Below, in pieces: positions 36,845-45,417 of a stretch of 64,000 nucleotides of DNA. Origin of the DNA: Clostridia bacterium (GTDB lineage: Bacteria > Bacillota > Clostridia > Lachnospirales > Lachnospiraceae); contig QKJQ01000031.1 in assembly GCA_003249225.1 (NCBI GenBank), positions 1 through 64,000 of the forward strand. The letters are read 5' to 3'. Below the pieces are notes generated by a model. The model saw nothing but the letters and a program-made list of their open reading frames with translations, had not been told where the DNA came from and ran no database searches. Position 1 is the stretch's first letter, and each line of letters begins with the position of its first letter. The position numbers and the translations under genes were made by a program.

Positions 36845-37447
36845 TTATTCGTTCGGAAATTTCTTCTTTATAATATCCACCAGAACATCACAGGTTCCCT
36901 CGATGCCAAGAAGGCTGGAATCAAGAAGTATATGCTTGTAATCCTTGTCGGCCATAGAATGTGCACAATAATGTCTGTGATAAGCCTCTCTTGCTTTATC
37001 GACCGAAGCAATCATTCGTCTTGCTTCTTCCGGCTGCATATTCAGCCGCTCCACACAGTTTTTCAAGCGTTCTGCAAATGGTGCATAGATAAAAACTTTA
37101 ATAATATTTTTTCGATCTCCTAATATATGATCCGCACATCGTCCTACAATGATACAGGATTCCTTTTCCGCCAGATCTAGTATTATTTTTTTCTGTGTTG
37201 CAAAGATGGAATCCTGAATTTCTGTTGTTCCCATTCCAAGGGGATAGCTCATAGTAAAAAATGCTGACTTTGCACTTTCTTCGTAATCGCTTATGGTCGA
37301 AACCGGTAATGCCAGCTTCTTTGCTGTAAGATCTACGATATCTCTGTCGTAGTATTCAATCCCAAGTATCTCACTCACACTTCTTGCAATTGGTCTTCCG
37401 AGACTGCCAAATTGTCTTGTTATTGTAACAACGTACTTTTCACTCAT
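36845..37447 (-). CDS. Cytidylate kinase-like family protein
   Basis: A 200-aa P-loop protein of the cytidylate-kinase-like family common in Clostridia. The N-terminus reads VVTITRQFGSLGRPIARSVSE, a degenerate phosphate-binding loop, followed by IEYYDRDIVDL and ESCIIVGRCADHIL. Such proteins are related to CMK but their substrate is generally not established; the true housekeeping cmk is usually a different gene. ATG 37447 has GGGAGGTG upstream. It is transcribed toward the amino acid transporter but separated from it by a terminator, and is divergent from the PucR-type regulator. Confidence 0.85.
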   Translation of the reverse strand: MSEKYVVTITRQFGSLGRPIARSVSEILGIEYYDRDIVDLTAKKLALPVSTISDYEESAKSAFFTMSYPLGMGTTEIQDSIFATQKKIILDLAEKESCIIVGRCADHILGDRKNIIKVFIYAPFAERLKNCVERLNMQPEEARRMIASVDKAREAYHRHYCAHSMADKDYKHILLDSSLLGIEGTCDVLVDIIKKKFPNE

Positions 37448-37886
37448 ACAAGCACCTCCCTGCAAGGTATTGATGTAACATACCATGATTATACGCAGTG
37501 AGAAGGAATCCCGCAATGGATTCGTATTCCAAAGATTTTACGAATCTTTTGTATCCAAAGTACAATGCTCTTTTACAGATGTGTCTTTTCAACCTACGTA
37601 AACTGTGGTATAGTTAGACAAATTAATAGCATTAATACTATCCCATCGTTAAATAAAATCATTCTATTGTACGCAGTGCCCAAAACAATTTATATTATAG
37701 TTGAGCGCCGCCTGGAATTTTACAGAATTGACAACGTCAGGAAAATGTTGCTGTCTTCCTGTAATAGAATAGGACATGCTGTAATGAACAAAGAACCTCT
37801 GCCCAAAAACCTATTGCTGCAAAAATTCATTTGATGCTGTTTGGACGCTGCTGCCAGAACAGCTTTGTTAAAAAGGAGGACTTACC
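37448..37886. other. 439-bp divergent intergenic region
   Basis: Between the divergent cytidylate-kinase-like and PucR-type genes. It is AT-rich in the middle. An 89-codon open frame at 37565-37834 lacks a ribosome binding site and has no recognisable content, so I treat it as non-coding. TTGACA at 37728-37733 has no good -10 box at the right distance. The region likely contains the two promoters and any regulator binding sites, but I cannot place them. Confidence 0.4.
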
Positions 37887-39005
37887 ATGAAGACGCAGGT
37901 TACCGCTTTGTATGAATTTGCGAAAGAAAAATACAATCTGACTTTGGTTGCCGGTAAAAAAGGACTTCGTAATTCTGTGTCCTGGACCTATCTTGCAGAA
38001 GACATTCATAATATCCGCTTTTTAAAGGGAGGAGAACTTGTCATAACGACAGGTCTCTTTATAAGCACGAACGTTACTCTGCAGGATTTTATTAAAGAAA
38101 TGGCGATGAAGAATTGCAGCTGTATCATCCTGAATGTAGGAAAATACATCGTTGATGATGATATCTCGGAAGAGATAATGAATTTTTGTGATACCAACAA
38201 GTTACCTTTGTTCACCTTACCCTGGGAAGTTCATCTGGTCGAGATCATGCAGGATTATGGCAGATTGCTGCTTCAGGACAGTCAGCAGGAAGATAATCTG
38301 AGTGCGGCATTTCAGAGTGCACTTTATCAGGCAACAATACCGGATCACGTTTTGCGTATCCTGAATCATTATGATTTTCCAACGGTTGCTGCATATCGCA
38401 TAATTATCATTCAGAACCTGCATGATTCAACCATCATTACCTCTCCGCTGAATCATTATGGTGTAAAGTATCACTTGTTCTTTTACGACAATCTGAAAAT
38501 ACTGATCTATCATCCGATGAAAGATCAGCTTCCTTTGCAAAAAATGATAGAGCTTTTATGTTACTGTGACAGTGTGATTCTAGGAATAAGCGATGAATTT
38601 CAGAATATAAATGCTCTGAGTCAAAGCTATAAGCGCGCCAGATTTGCCTTTGCTGCTGCAGTTTTCTGGCAGCGCCCTTATGTAAGCTTTGATGATCTTG
38701 GTGTTTTTCAGATACTGTTTTCTAACTCGAATCCTGATTTGTTGCGAAATATTTATAAGAAACATCTGGGTCTTTTGGAAGATTATGATTTAAAACATGA
38801 CAGCGAGTATGTTAACACACTTCGCTTCTATCTTCTTTCCGACTGTAATTTAATTGAGACTGCATCCAGATTATTTACACATCGAAATACCATTGTATAT
38901 CGGATTCGAAAGATCAAAGACCTGCTTGGCACAGAACTCGATAATTCTGCAGTCAAGTTCGATCTGCTGCTTTCTTTTTATATTCGTGAGTATTTTCTTA
39001 TTTAA
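37887..39005 (+). CDS. PucR family transcriptional regulator
   Basis: A 372-aa protein with the PucR architecture. An N-terminal purine-catabolism/PucR domain covers about 1-125 (VSWTYLAEDIHNIRFLKGGELVITTG, split across residues 33-58). A weakly conserved middle region follows. The C-terminal HTH_30 domain is in the last 60 residues (CNLIETASRLFTHRNTIVYR across 318-337, then IRKIKDLLG). PucR-type regulators control nitrogen-source catabolism such as purines or GABA. Nearby candidates are xpt, the lactate dehydrogenase-like gene and the GABA genes. ATG 37887 has AAAGGAGG upstream. Its 3' end overlaps the convergent dehydrogenase gene by 4 bp. Confidence 0.88.
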   Translation: MKTQVTALYEFAKEKYNLTLVAGKKGLRNSVSWTYLAEDIHNIRFLKGGELVITTGLFISTNVTLQDFIKEMAMKNCSCIILNVGKYIVDDDISEEIMNFCDTNKLPLFTLPWEVHLVEIMQDYGRLLLQDSQQEDNLSAAFQSALYQATIPDHVLRILNHYDFPTVAAYRIIIIQNLHDSTIITSPLNHYGVKYHLFFYDNLKILIYHPMKDQLPLQKMIELLCYCDSVILGISDEFQNINALSQSYKRARFAFAAAVFWQRPYVSFDDLGVFQILFSNSNPDLLRNIYKKHLGLLEDYDLKHDSEYVNTLRFYLLSDCNLIETASRLFTHRNTIVYRIRKIKDLLGTELDNSAVKFDLLLSFYIREYFLI

Positions 39006-40039
39006 AAGCATCTTTTTCCGTCTTTACGCTTGCAGTTCTCAACGACCTTTCCTCCATCACACTGATAACACACTTCATTGGTAAGGAACTGGTCTGAAAA
39101 GAATTCATCCAAGTTCTTCATCGTGGTAGAAGCGATGTTTTCAAGTGCTTCTTCGGTAAGAAAAGCCTGATGAGAGGTCAGAATAACATTCGGCTTAGAG
39201 ACCAGAAGTGACAGTACATCATCTTTGATAATCGTTCCGGAGAAATCCTCGAAGAAAAAGTCTGCTTCTTCTTCGTACACATCAAGTCCTGCACCTCGTA
39301 CCGTTCCATCGTTCAGGGCTTTTAGCAGTGCTTCTGAGTCAATCAGGGCACCTCTTGATGTATTTATAATATAGACGCCCGGTTTCATTTTGGTAAATGC
39401 ATCAGCATTTACTATATGATTCGTCTGTTCTGTCAGTGGGCAATGCAGTGATATCACATCACTTTCTGCAAGCAGCGTATCAAGTTCCACGTAATCTATG
39501 CCGGAATCCTTTGCCGGATAAAGGTCATACGCAATTACCTTCATTCCAAATCCTCGGCAAATGTCAATGAATACTCTGCCAATCTTTCCGGTTCCGATAA
39601 CCCCGACTGTCTTTCCATAGAGATCGACACCGCTTAATCCAACCAGGCTGAAGTTAAAATCTCTGGTCCGGTTGTAAGCTTTGTGAATTTTCCGGTTAAG
39701 GGTCTGAAGAAGCGCAATTGCATGTTCAGCTATTGCATAGGGTGAATAAGCCGGTACGCGGACAACATTGATTTTTCCGTACGCAGCTTTAAAATCAACA
39801 TTACTGTACCCTGCACAGCGCATGGCAATCAACTTTACACCGTTCTCATACAGATTATTAATAGCCACTTTGTTAATGTCATCGTTAACAAAGGCACAGA
39901 CAGCATCACAATCCTTTGCCAGCATTGCTGTCTTTTCATTCAGCTTGTTTTCAAAATACACCAGTTCGTACCCGGTATTGTTCTTGTCGAACCATACTTT
40001 ATCGTATGGTTTTGTATCAAATATAGCGATTCGTTTCAT
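39002..40039 (-). CDS. ldhA: D-2-hydroxyacid dehydrogenase (D-lactate dehydrogenase-like)
   Basis: A 345-aa NAD-dependent D-isomer 2-hydroxyacid dehydrogenase. The Rossmann motif is VGVIGTGKIG; the catalytic Arg lies in NTSRGALID, the Glu in AGLDVYEEE and the His in LTSHQAFL. Overall it fits D-lactate dehydrogenase LdhA, reducing pyruvate to D-lactate. The C-terminal tail is unusual: it carries four cysteines (CYQC, ENC, KRCF) in 22 residues. ATG 40039 has AAAGGAGG upstream, which rejects a longer open frame. It converges with and overlaps the PucR-type gene by 4 bp. Confidence 0.88.
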   Translation of the reverse strand: MKRIAIFDTKPYDKVWFDKNNTGYELVYFENKLNEKTAMLAKDCDAVCAFVNDDINKVAINNLYENGVKLIAMRCAGYSNVDFKAAYGKINVVRVPAYSPYAIAEHAIALLQTLNRKIHKAYNRTRDFNFSLVGLSGVDLYGKTVGVIGTGKIGRVFIDICRGFGMKVIAYDLYPAKDSGIDYVELDTLLAESDVISLHCPLTEQTNHIVNADAFTKMKPGVYIINTSRGALIDSEALLKALNDGTVRGAGLDVYEEEADFFFEDFSGTIIKDDVLSLLVSKPNVILTSHQAFLTEEALENIASTTMKNLDEFFSDQFLTNEVCYQCDGGKVVENCKRKDGKRCF

Positions 40040-40244
40040 TGGTCTGCCTCCTTTATTCCCTTGTTGTGTATTGATGTAATCCAATTGCACAAAATACAAT
40101 TGGACATAATCTCTTGAGAGTACTACATTGTAACACAAATTTTCCCGACCCACAAGAAAAACATAAAGAAACCGGAATTACCTCTTGCAGAATAAACAAA
40201 AACCACGTATGATAGGCAATATAATCTGAGAATGGAGAAAGCAC

Positions 40245-40826
40245 ATGAAAGAACTTGAAGATCGAATTCGAAAAGACGGGAAAATTAAACCAGGCAATAT
40301 CCTGAAAGTGGATTCCTTCCTTAATCATCAGGTCGACATCGCATTATACAATAAAATGGGCGCTGAATTTGCAAGACTTTTCGAGGGCAGCGATATCAAT
40401 AAAATTATCACCATTGAAGCTTCCGGCATTGGTATTTCCTGCGTTACAGCACAGTATTTCGGTAACGTTCCTGTTATCTACGCAAAGAAATCAAAAAGCA
40501 CCAATATGAATGATTCCGTTTATTCCACCAGTGTTTATTCTTATACACATAAGACCAATTATACCGTTATGGTATCAAAAGAATTCCTGAATCCGAATGA
40601 CAAGATTCTGATCATCGATGACTTTTTAGCCTGTGGCAATGCATTAAAGGGATTGATTCGCATTATTGAGGATGCCGGTGCGTCTCTTGCCGGTGTTGGT
40701 ATCGTCATTGAAAAAGTATTTCAGGAAGGCGGCTCGATGCTTCGTTCACAGGGCATACACATTGAATCACTGGCTATGATTGAAGACATGAGCGATGATT
40801 CTCTTACCTTTTCATCCGAAGTCTGA
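40245..40826 (+). CDS. xpt: Xanthine phosphoribosyltransferase
   Basis: A 193-aa type I phosphoribosyltransferase. It converts xanthine and PRPP to XMP for purine salvage. Landmarks are the N-terminal MKELEDRI and DSFLNHQVD, ITIEASGIGIS, and the PRPP loop ILIIDDFLACGNALKG. ATG 40245 has ATGGAGAAAG upstream. TATAAT at 40220-40225 could be the -10 box, leaving a very short leader; I see no purine riboswitch. A single gene, convergent with the GGDEF protein. Confidence 0.93.
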   Translation: MKELEDRIRKDGKIKPGNILKVDSFLNHQVDIALYNKMGAEFARLFEGSDINKIITIEASGIGISCVTAQYFGNVPVIYAKKSKSTNMNDSVYSTSVYSYTHKTNYTVMVSKEFLNPNDKILIIDDFLACGNALKGLIRIIEDAGASLAGVGIVIEKVFQEGGSMLRSQGIHIESLAMIEDMSDDSLTFSSEV

Positions 40827-40876
40827 TTATCTATCAACTTATTGACCGATTATTAGCATTACGATTGCAATATATA

Positions 40877-40918
40877 AGGAGGAAGCCGCCGGATATCATA
40901 TCCGGTCTGCTTCCTCCT
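40877..40918. terminator. Strong hairpin between convergent xpt and GGDEF genes
   Basis: AGGAGGAAGC pairs with GCTTCCTCCT, and an inner CCGGATAT pairs with ATATCCGG, giving an almost continuous 18-bp stem. The stop codon of the minus-strand GGDEF gene lies inside it. No clear T-tract on either side, so termination may be weak or factor-assisted. Confidence 0.6.
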
Positions 40919-42833
40919 CTGCTATTAATCGTTCTCTTTCTTCTCTCATCTTCCTGTTTTGCTTGGACCTTTTTTTATTCTCATACATTTGTTTGTCAGC
41001 TTCATTAATCAGATCTTCAAGACGATGCTCCCTGTTCGGTGCTACAAGAACCGTTCCCCAGCTGGCGCTCACATGAAAAGGCCGGTTCTGCGTCCGGTTA
41101 TATATCTCCAGCGCATCTACAAAATCTCGGACAAAGGTAACGACCTTGGTCTCGCTATAGTCCATTCCAATGACAGAAAATTCATCCCCGCCGCATCTCG
41201 CGCAAATCTCCGAATTCTTCGCTGCACAGGAAAGTGCGTTCGCAACCGCCTGAATCGCTATATCGCCATAAAGGTGCCCGAAGGTATCATTGATAACTTT
41301 CAAGTCATTCACATCCGCACCCAGAATAAAGATCTGCTTGCCCTTACTTCTCGTTTCTTCGAAGTATTTCTGTGCCAATAGCTGAAATCCTCTGCGGTTA
41401 TAAAGTCCGGTCAGCACATCGTGGATATACATATCCTCAAGTTCTGCTGCCACCTGCGTCAGCTCTTCCCGTACGCAGTAATTCTCAATGGCATTGCTGA
41501 TGTTTATAAAAAATGCCTGACTGCTTGGCAAAAAGATCTCATTCTTTCGAAATCCTGTGATTGCATATCCATAGCTTTTTGTTCTGTAATGTATGGGAAC
41601 AAAATAATAACTCATAGGTTCTTCCTGCCACAGACATTCTGGTAAAAGTTCATTTTTATTAAAATCTGCAGGTTGTATTCTGTTTTCACCCTTCACGCCA
41701 AAGACCATTTGCATTCTGTCTGCATACCCGCCGGCTTCTGTTTCTCTTCCCCTTTGTCTCCAGTCTTCTGAAAGGCAGAGGTAAAGTTCCTGTGCCGGAA
41801 AGAAATGAATGAATTTATCAACAATGCATTCATAGATCGTAGAAAGTCTGGCCGCGTTCTGCAGGTCGATCGACATGTACATATTCTCCGCATATTCCAT
41901 ACCTTCCCATTCGGAAGTTTCCAGGATCTTGCTTCTTTGTTCCATCCGTTCCAACGCGGATATGGATCTGCATCCACAGGATTCCCCCAGAACACAGGAT
42001 GTTTTCGCATAGGAAATGCGTTCGTCATTCTGCCCGGTCAGAATTCTGTGAATCTTATCCAGCGCTTCAACTCCCATCTCCCTGACAGGAACATCCGCTG
42101 TGGTAAGTGTCGGAATGAAACTGGATGCCAGCTCCATATTGTCACACCCTGACACCGCGATATCTTCCGGAATCCGGATACCTCTTTTGGTAAGTTCAAT
42201 ACAGGCGGTCACCGCCATCGAATCATTCGCACAGATTATGACCTGTGGCAATTCCATGTCCTCGTCCAGAAAAAAGTCTACGGCATCTGCTGCAAGCTTT
42301 CTCCAGAAATCTCCATAGTAAACTCTTCTTTCATCGTATATGCCATGCTTTTCAAGAATCCTTTTATAACATTCCAGTCGTTTTATCGCAGCCATGCTGG
42401 TTTTTGGTCCTGAAATAAAATTAATCCTTGTAAATTTATGCACATAGATAAAGTGTTCGATCAATTCTTCCAGAACGTGGTCGTTATCGATCATAACGCA
42501 CGGATAATCATCAAAATCTTCGCCCACTGTAACAAGCGGACATACTGCTTCTCTTTTGAACCGCTCCAAAATATGGTTCTCCATGCCTTCAATGGCATAA
42601 GTTCCCGGTGCAAAAATCACCCCATCCAGATCTTTCATATTTGGAAGTTCTGCAATGTTCATTTCCCCAATTCCATATGCTTCCTGTCCATAGGCCCCGA
42701 AACATGAAAAATAAAACGTATTGTATCCTAACTCTTTCCCCCGCTCCGTAATGCCAAAACAGACTTCACGCTGAAATTCAGAAAAAACATCTGCAATAAA
42801 GATTCCGATTGTCTTTCTTTTGTTCCTAAGCAT
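40896..42833 (-). CDS. Diguanylate cyclase with LacI-like ligand-binding domain
   Basis: A 645-aa soluble protein. Residues 1-290 resemble the sugar-binding core of LacI/GalR repressors and periplasmic binding proteins (KTIGIFIADVFSEFQREVCF, then RINFISGPKTS and VSGCDNMELAS), but no helix-turn-helix precedes it. A middle region may be a GAF-like domain. The C-terminal 170 residues are a GGDEF domain with an intact CGGDEF signature and LTGLYNRRGF start, so it is probably an active c-di-GMP synthase controlled by a small ligand. ATG 42833 has ACGGAGAG upstream. It is monocistronic, between two convergent or unrelated genes. Confidence 0.88.
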   Translation of the reverse strand: MLRNKRKTIGIFIADVFSEFQREVCFGITERGKELGYNTFYFSCFGAYGQEAYGIGEMNIAELPNMKDLDGVIFAPGTYAIEGMENHILERFKREAVCPLVTVGEDFDDYPCVMIDNDHVLEELIEHFIYVHKFTRINFISGPKTSMAAIKRLECYKRILEKHGIYDERRVYYGDFWRKLAADAVDFFLDEDMELPQVIICANDSMAVTACIELTKRGIRIPEDIAVSGCDNMELASSFIPTLTTADVPVREMGVEALDKIHRILTGQNDERISYAKTSCVLGESCGCRSISALERMEQRSKILETSEWEGMEYAENMYMSIDLQNAARLSTIYECIVDKFIHFFPAQELYLCLSEDWRQRGRETEAGGYADRMQMVFGVKGENRIQPADFNKNELLPECLWQEEPMSYYFVPIHYRTKSYGYAITGFRKNEIFLPSSQAFFINISNAIENYCVREELTQVAAELEDMYIHDVLTGLYNRRGFQLLAQKYFEETRSKGKQIFILGADVNDLKVINDTFGHLYGDIAIQAVANALSCAAKNSEICARCGGDEFSVIGMDYSETKVVTFVRDFVDALEIYNRTQNRPFHVSASWGTVLVAPNREHRLEDLINEADKQMYENKKRSKQNRKMREERERLIAEEEADRI

Positions 42834-42935
42834 TGTTCTCTCCGTTCTGCTGCTGTTTGCATAGTAAGGTAACAGCACAAATTAATTTTGTAAAATACCA
42901 TCCGCACGCGTTTCTTTTGAAAAATGTATGTTTAT

Positions 42936-43670
42936 CTAAACTCTCTCGTACAAAATAAAGTTTCCCTTTTTCCCAACTTTACTGACCGCTCCGATATGGT
43001 GCAGTATGTTTAGCTCAATCCCTGCATTTCGTGCTGATACCCCAGCAGCTTTTCTGTAATCGGCCGTAGTGAATGGCTGTTTTATATCCTCCGGAATCAA
43101 TCCCGCATAATCTGCACGGTGCTTAAGCAGTATTTCGTCATAAAGTGCGATTGGAATTCCGTCATTCCGCTCTGAGCCACGTTTCCTGTCATTGCTCCAC
43201 CCGTTCAGCAGCCGGTATTCTTCCACATCCAGCAGAATCACACACACAGAAAGATTGGGATCCTCCAGATACATTTTGATTTTGTAAAGCTCAGGAAAAA
43301 CAGCATGTGCATTTCCCGTCTTCGGAGATTTTCTGGGCGCACTGATCTCGCCATTTTCCATGTTGATCCAGCGCAGCCACTTCTTATGGCAGACGGGGTA
43401 AACGATTTTTACCGGATGTTTTGGAAGAAAAGCCTCCAGCTTCCGCCTCAGTACGCTAAAATTCCTCGTCTGAATCTCAATGATATCATTTCCCTGCAGG
43501 ATATCGGCAACAAATCCCTCTACTTTCTGCTCCTGATCCGCTCGGTCCGGTGCATAATAGTGTTTCAGCACAGCATGAATTGTTTTTTCCTGCAAGGTCC
43601 CAACACCCTGCTGGTCAATTACTTTATCAAGCACATAATCACATGCCTGCTGAAATAAATCCTGATTCAA
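42936..43670 (-). CDS. Unknown protein with possible nuclease-like and winged-helix parts
   Basis: A 244-aa cytoplasmic protein I do not firmly recognise. The first half contains GFVADILQGNDIIEIQTRNF, a spacing of Asp and Glu-x-Gln that recalls restriction-endonuclease-like folds, followed by VKIVYPVCHKKWLRWIN. The last 60 residues (TTADYRKAAGVSARNAGIEL, then LHHIGAVSKVGKKGNFILYE) look like a winged helix. The start is probably TTG 43670, next to AAGAGGGG; a GTG at 43703 is the alternative. Flanked by a GGDEF gene and a divergent aminopeptidase gene that say little about its role. The nuclease-like reading is inference only. Confidence 0.75.
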   Translation of the reverse strand: MNQDLFQQACDYVLDKVIDQQGVGTLQEKTIHAVLKHYYAPDRADQEQKVEGFVADILQGNDIIEIQTRNFSVLRRKLEAFLPKHPVKIVYPVCHKKWLRWINMENGEISAPRKSPKTGNAHAVFPELYKIKMYLEDPNLSVCVILLDVEEYRLLNGWSNDRKRGSERNDGIPIALYDEILLKHRADYAGLIPEDIKQPFTTADYRKAAGVSARNAGIELNILHHIGAVSKVGKKGNFILYERV

Positions 43671-43787
43671 ATTCCCCTCTTTCCTGCACGGTCTGGCGTA
43701 CACAATATTCTTTTTTAATCATACCATACCGGCTGTAATATTACGAGTTTTTCCTGCTCATTTTTGACCTATTTACAACCGAAATGC

Positions 43788-43816
43788 TTGACATGCCATT
43801 TCTCTGAGGTTACCAT
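43788..43816 (+). promoter_or_regulatory. Probable promoter of the M18 aminopeptidase gene
   Basis: TTGACA at 43788-43793 and TACCAT 17 bp downstream. The -35 is perfect and the -10 matches four of six positions. The start would be near 43823, about 57 nt before the ATG. Confidence 0.5.
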
Positions 43817-43879
43817 AGAAACTAATAGAAAGAGAAGTGTATCAGAAAATACTAATAGGTACAGAAAGGTTTGGTTAAA

Positions 43880-45262
43880 ATGAATACAAACTGTGAAATG
43901 TCTACATCTGCCGATGCTGCCCCTCCTGTTTCCGTCAGAGAACCCGCTGCGTTGGTTTTGAATACCAAAGAGGAGAAAAACTCAGCCTTTGAATTACTGC
44001 AATTTATTAAAAAGGCAACTTCTCCTTATCAGGTCGTTGATGAATGCATCATCCATCTGGAAAGCAAGAATTTTATACTCCTTCACCCGGAAGAAAGCTG
44101 GACACTCCTTCCCGGAAGGCAATACATGGTAAGTCCATATCCAACCTGCCTTTTTGCCTTTACTGTTCCGGATACCGATAAGAGCTGTCAGCCGATCCAT
44201 CTGGCCGCCGCCCATACCGATTCGCCCTGTCTGCATATTAAGCCTGCTGCCGATTCCATACAAAAAAAATACCTGCGGCTGAACACGGAAGTCTATGGCG
44301 GTCCAATCCTGAATACCTGGCTCGACAGACCCCTATCCATAGCCGGATGCGTTGCTGTAAAAAGCAATGATATCTTTCATCCCACGATACGGCTTGTCGA
44401 CCTTAAGAAACCGCTCCTCACCATCCCGAATCTGGCCATTCATATGAACCGCGAAGTCAACAAAGGCGTAGAGCTTTCAAAGCAGAAAGATATGCTTTCC
44501 CTTCTTGCCCTGCTGGAAAAAGACCTTACCGAATCTGAAGTTCTTTTATCCCTTCTCTCAACAGAACTTAACGTTGAGATTTCAGACATTCTTGATTTTG
44601 ATCTGTATGTATACAATGCTGAAGATGGCTGTCTGACCGGTCTTAATGAAGAGTTTTTATCAGCTCCCCGTATTGATAACCTGACTTCCTGCTTTGCACT
44701 GGTAAAGGGAATCAGCAATGCAAGCCGCACCGACGGAATAAATATTATTGCACTTTTTGACCACGAAGAAGTCGGAAGCGGAACATCCAGAGGTGCGAAT
44801 GCCTCCCTTCTTCCTTCGATTCTTGAAAAAATAACACATACTCTCGGACGCACGAAAGAAGATCTGAGCAATGATCTGCTGCGCAGCTTCCTGTTGTCCA
44901 CGGATGTTGCCCATGGTCTGCATCCAAATCAGACCGATAAATACGATATGGCAAATTCCTGTCTGCTTGGCCAAGGTGTCACATTGAAACTAGGCTGTAA
45001 CAAGCGGTATGTCAATGATACCATAGCGGTAGCCTCAATACAGCAGCTATGTGAAAAGTATTCCATACCCTATAAAAAACATGTTAATCATTCCGATGTT
45101 GCAGGCGGCGGAACACTTGGAACCATGCTGACCGAATGGCTGCCGATGAATGCCCTCGATGTTGGTGTTCCGATTCTGGCCATGCATTCGGCACGTGAGC
45201 TTATGGGAACAAGAGACCAGCTGCAGTTAGAGCGCCTGGTCAGTGCTTTCTTCCAGGAATAG
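43880..45262 (+). CDS. apeB: M18 family aspartyl/acidic aminopeptidase
   Basis: A 460-aa zinc aminopeptidase of family M18. Metal-binding and catalytic segments are AAHTDSPCL (His, Asp), FDHEEVGSG (Glu pair), STDVAHGLHPN (Asp) and the late KHVNHSDVAGGGTLG (His). It removes N-terminal residues, typically acidic ones, from peptides in the cytoplasm as a large oligomer. The first 30 residues, rich in Ala/Ser/Pro, are longer than usual. ATG 43880 has AGAAAGG ten bases upstream; a TTG nine bases earlier is less well placed. It appears monocistronic, divergent from the unknown gene upstream. Confidence 0.92.
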   Translation: MNTNCEMSTSADAAPPVSVREPAALVLNTKEEKNSAFELLQFIKKATSPYQVVDECIIHLESKNFILLHPEESWTLLPGRQYMVSPYPTCLFAFTVPDTDKSCQPIHLAAAHTDSPCLHIKPAADSIQKKYLRLNTEVYGGPILNTWLDRPLSIAGCVAVKSNDIFHPTIRLVDLKKPLLTIPNLAIHMNREVNKGVELSKQKDMLSLLALLEKDLTESEVLLSLLSTELNVEISDILDFDLYVYNAEDGCLTGLNEEFLSAPRIDNLTSCFALVKGISNASRTDGINIIALFDHEEVGSGTSRGANASLLPSILEKITHTLGRTKEDLSNDLLRSFLLSTDVAHGLHPNQTDKYDMANSCLLGQGVTLKLGCNKRYVNDTIAVASIQQLCEKYSIPYKKHVNHSDVAGGGTLGTMLTEWLPMNALDVGVPILAMHSARELMGTRDQLQLERLVSAFFQE

Positions 45263-45417
45263 ATATGCCAGGCTCTTGCAGGATGAAACCCTTTTATGAC
45301 CCATCCTTATACCTTTCTAAATACTTTGAAATTCAATAAACCCTATAAATCAATATCTTTCAATGCACAAGAACAAAATAAGCGTATGCAGAACAAAGAG
45401 CAGAAACGGAGGAAATC

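Noticed and set aside
36845..37447. Housekeeping cytidylate kinase (cmk)
   Set aside because: It belongs to the cytidylate-kinase-like branch with a degenerate phosphate loop and is not in the usual cmk neighbourhood.
37565..37834. 89-codon open frame between divergent genes
   Set aside because: No ribosome binding site, no recognisable content, and it fills the expected promoter region.
40040..40244. Purine riboswitch before xpt
   Set aside because: The expected conserved loops are absent and the likely -10 box leaves only a short leader.
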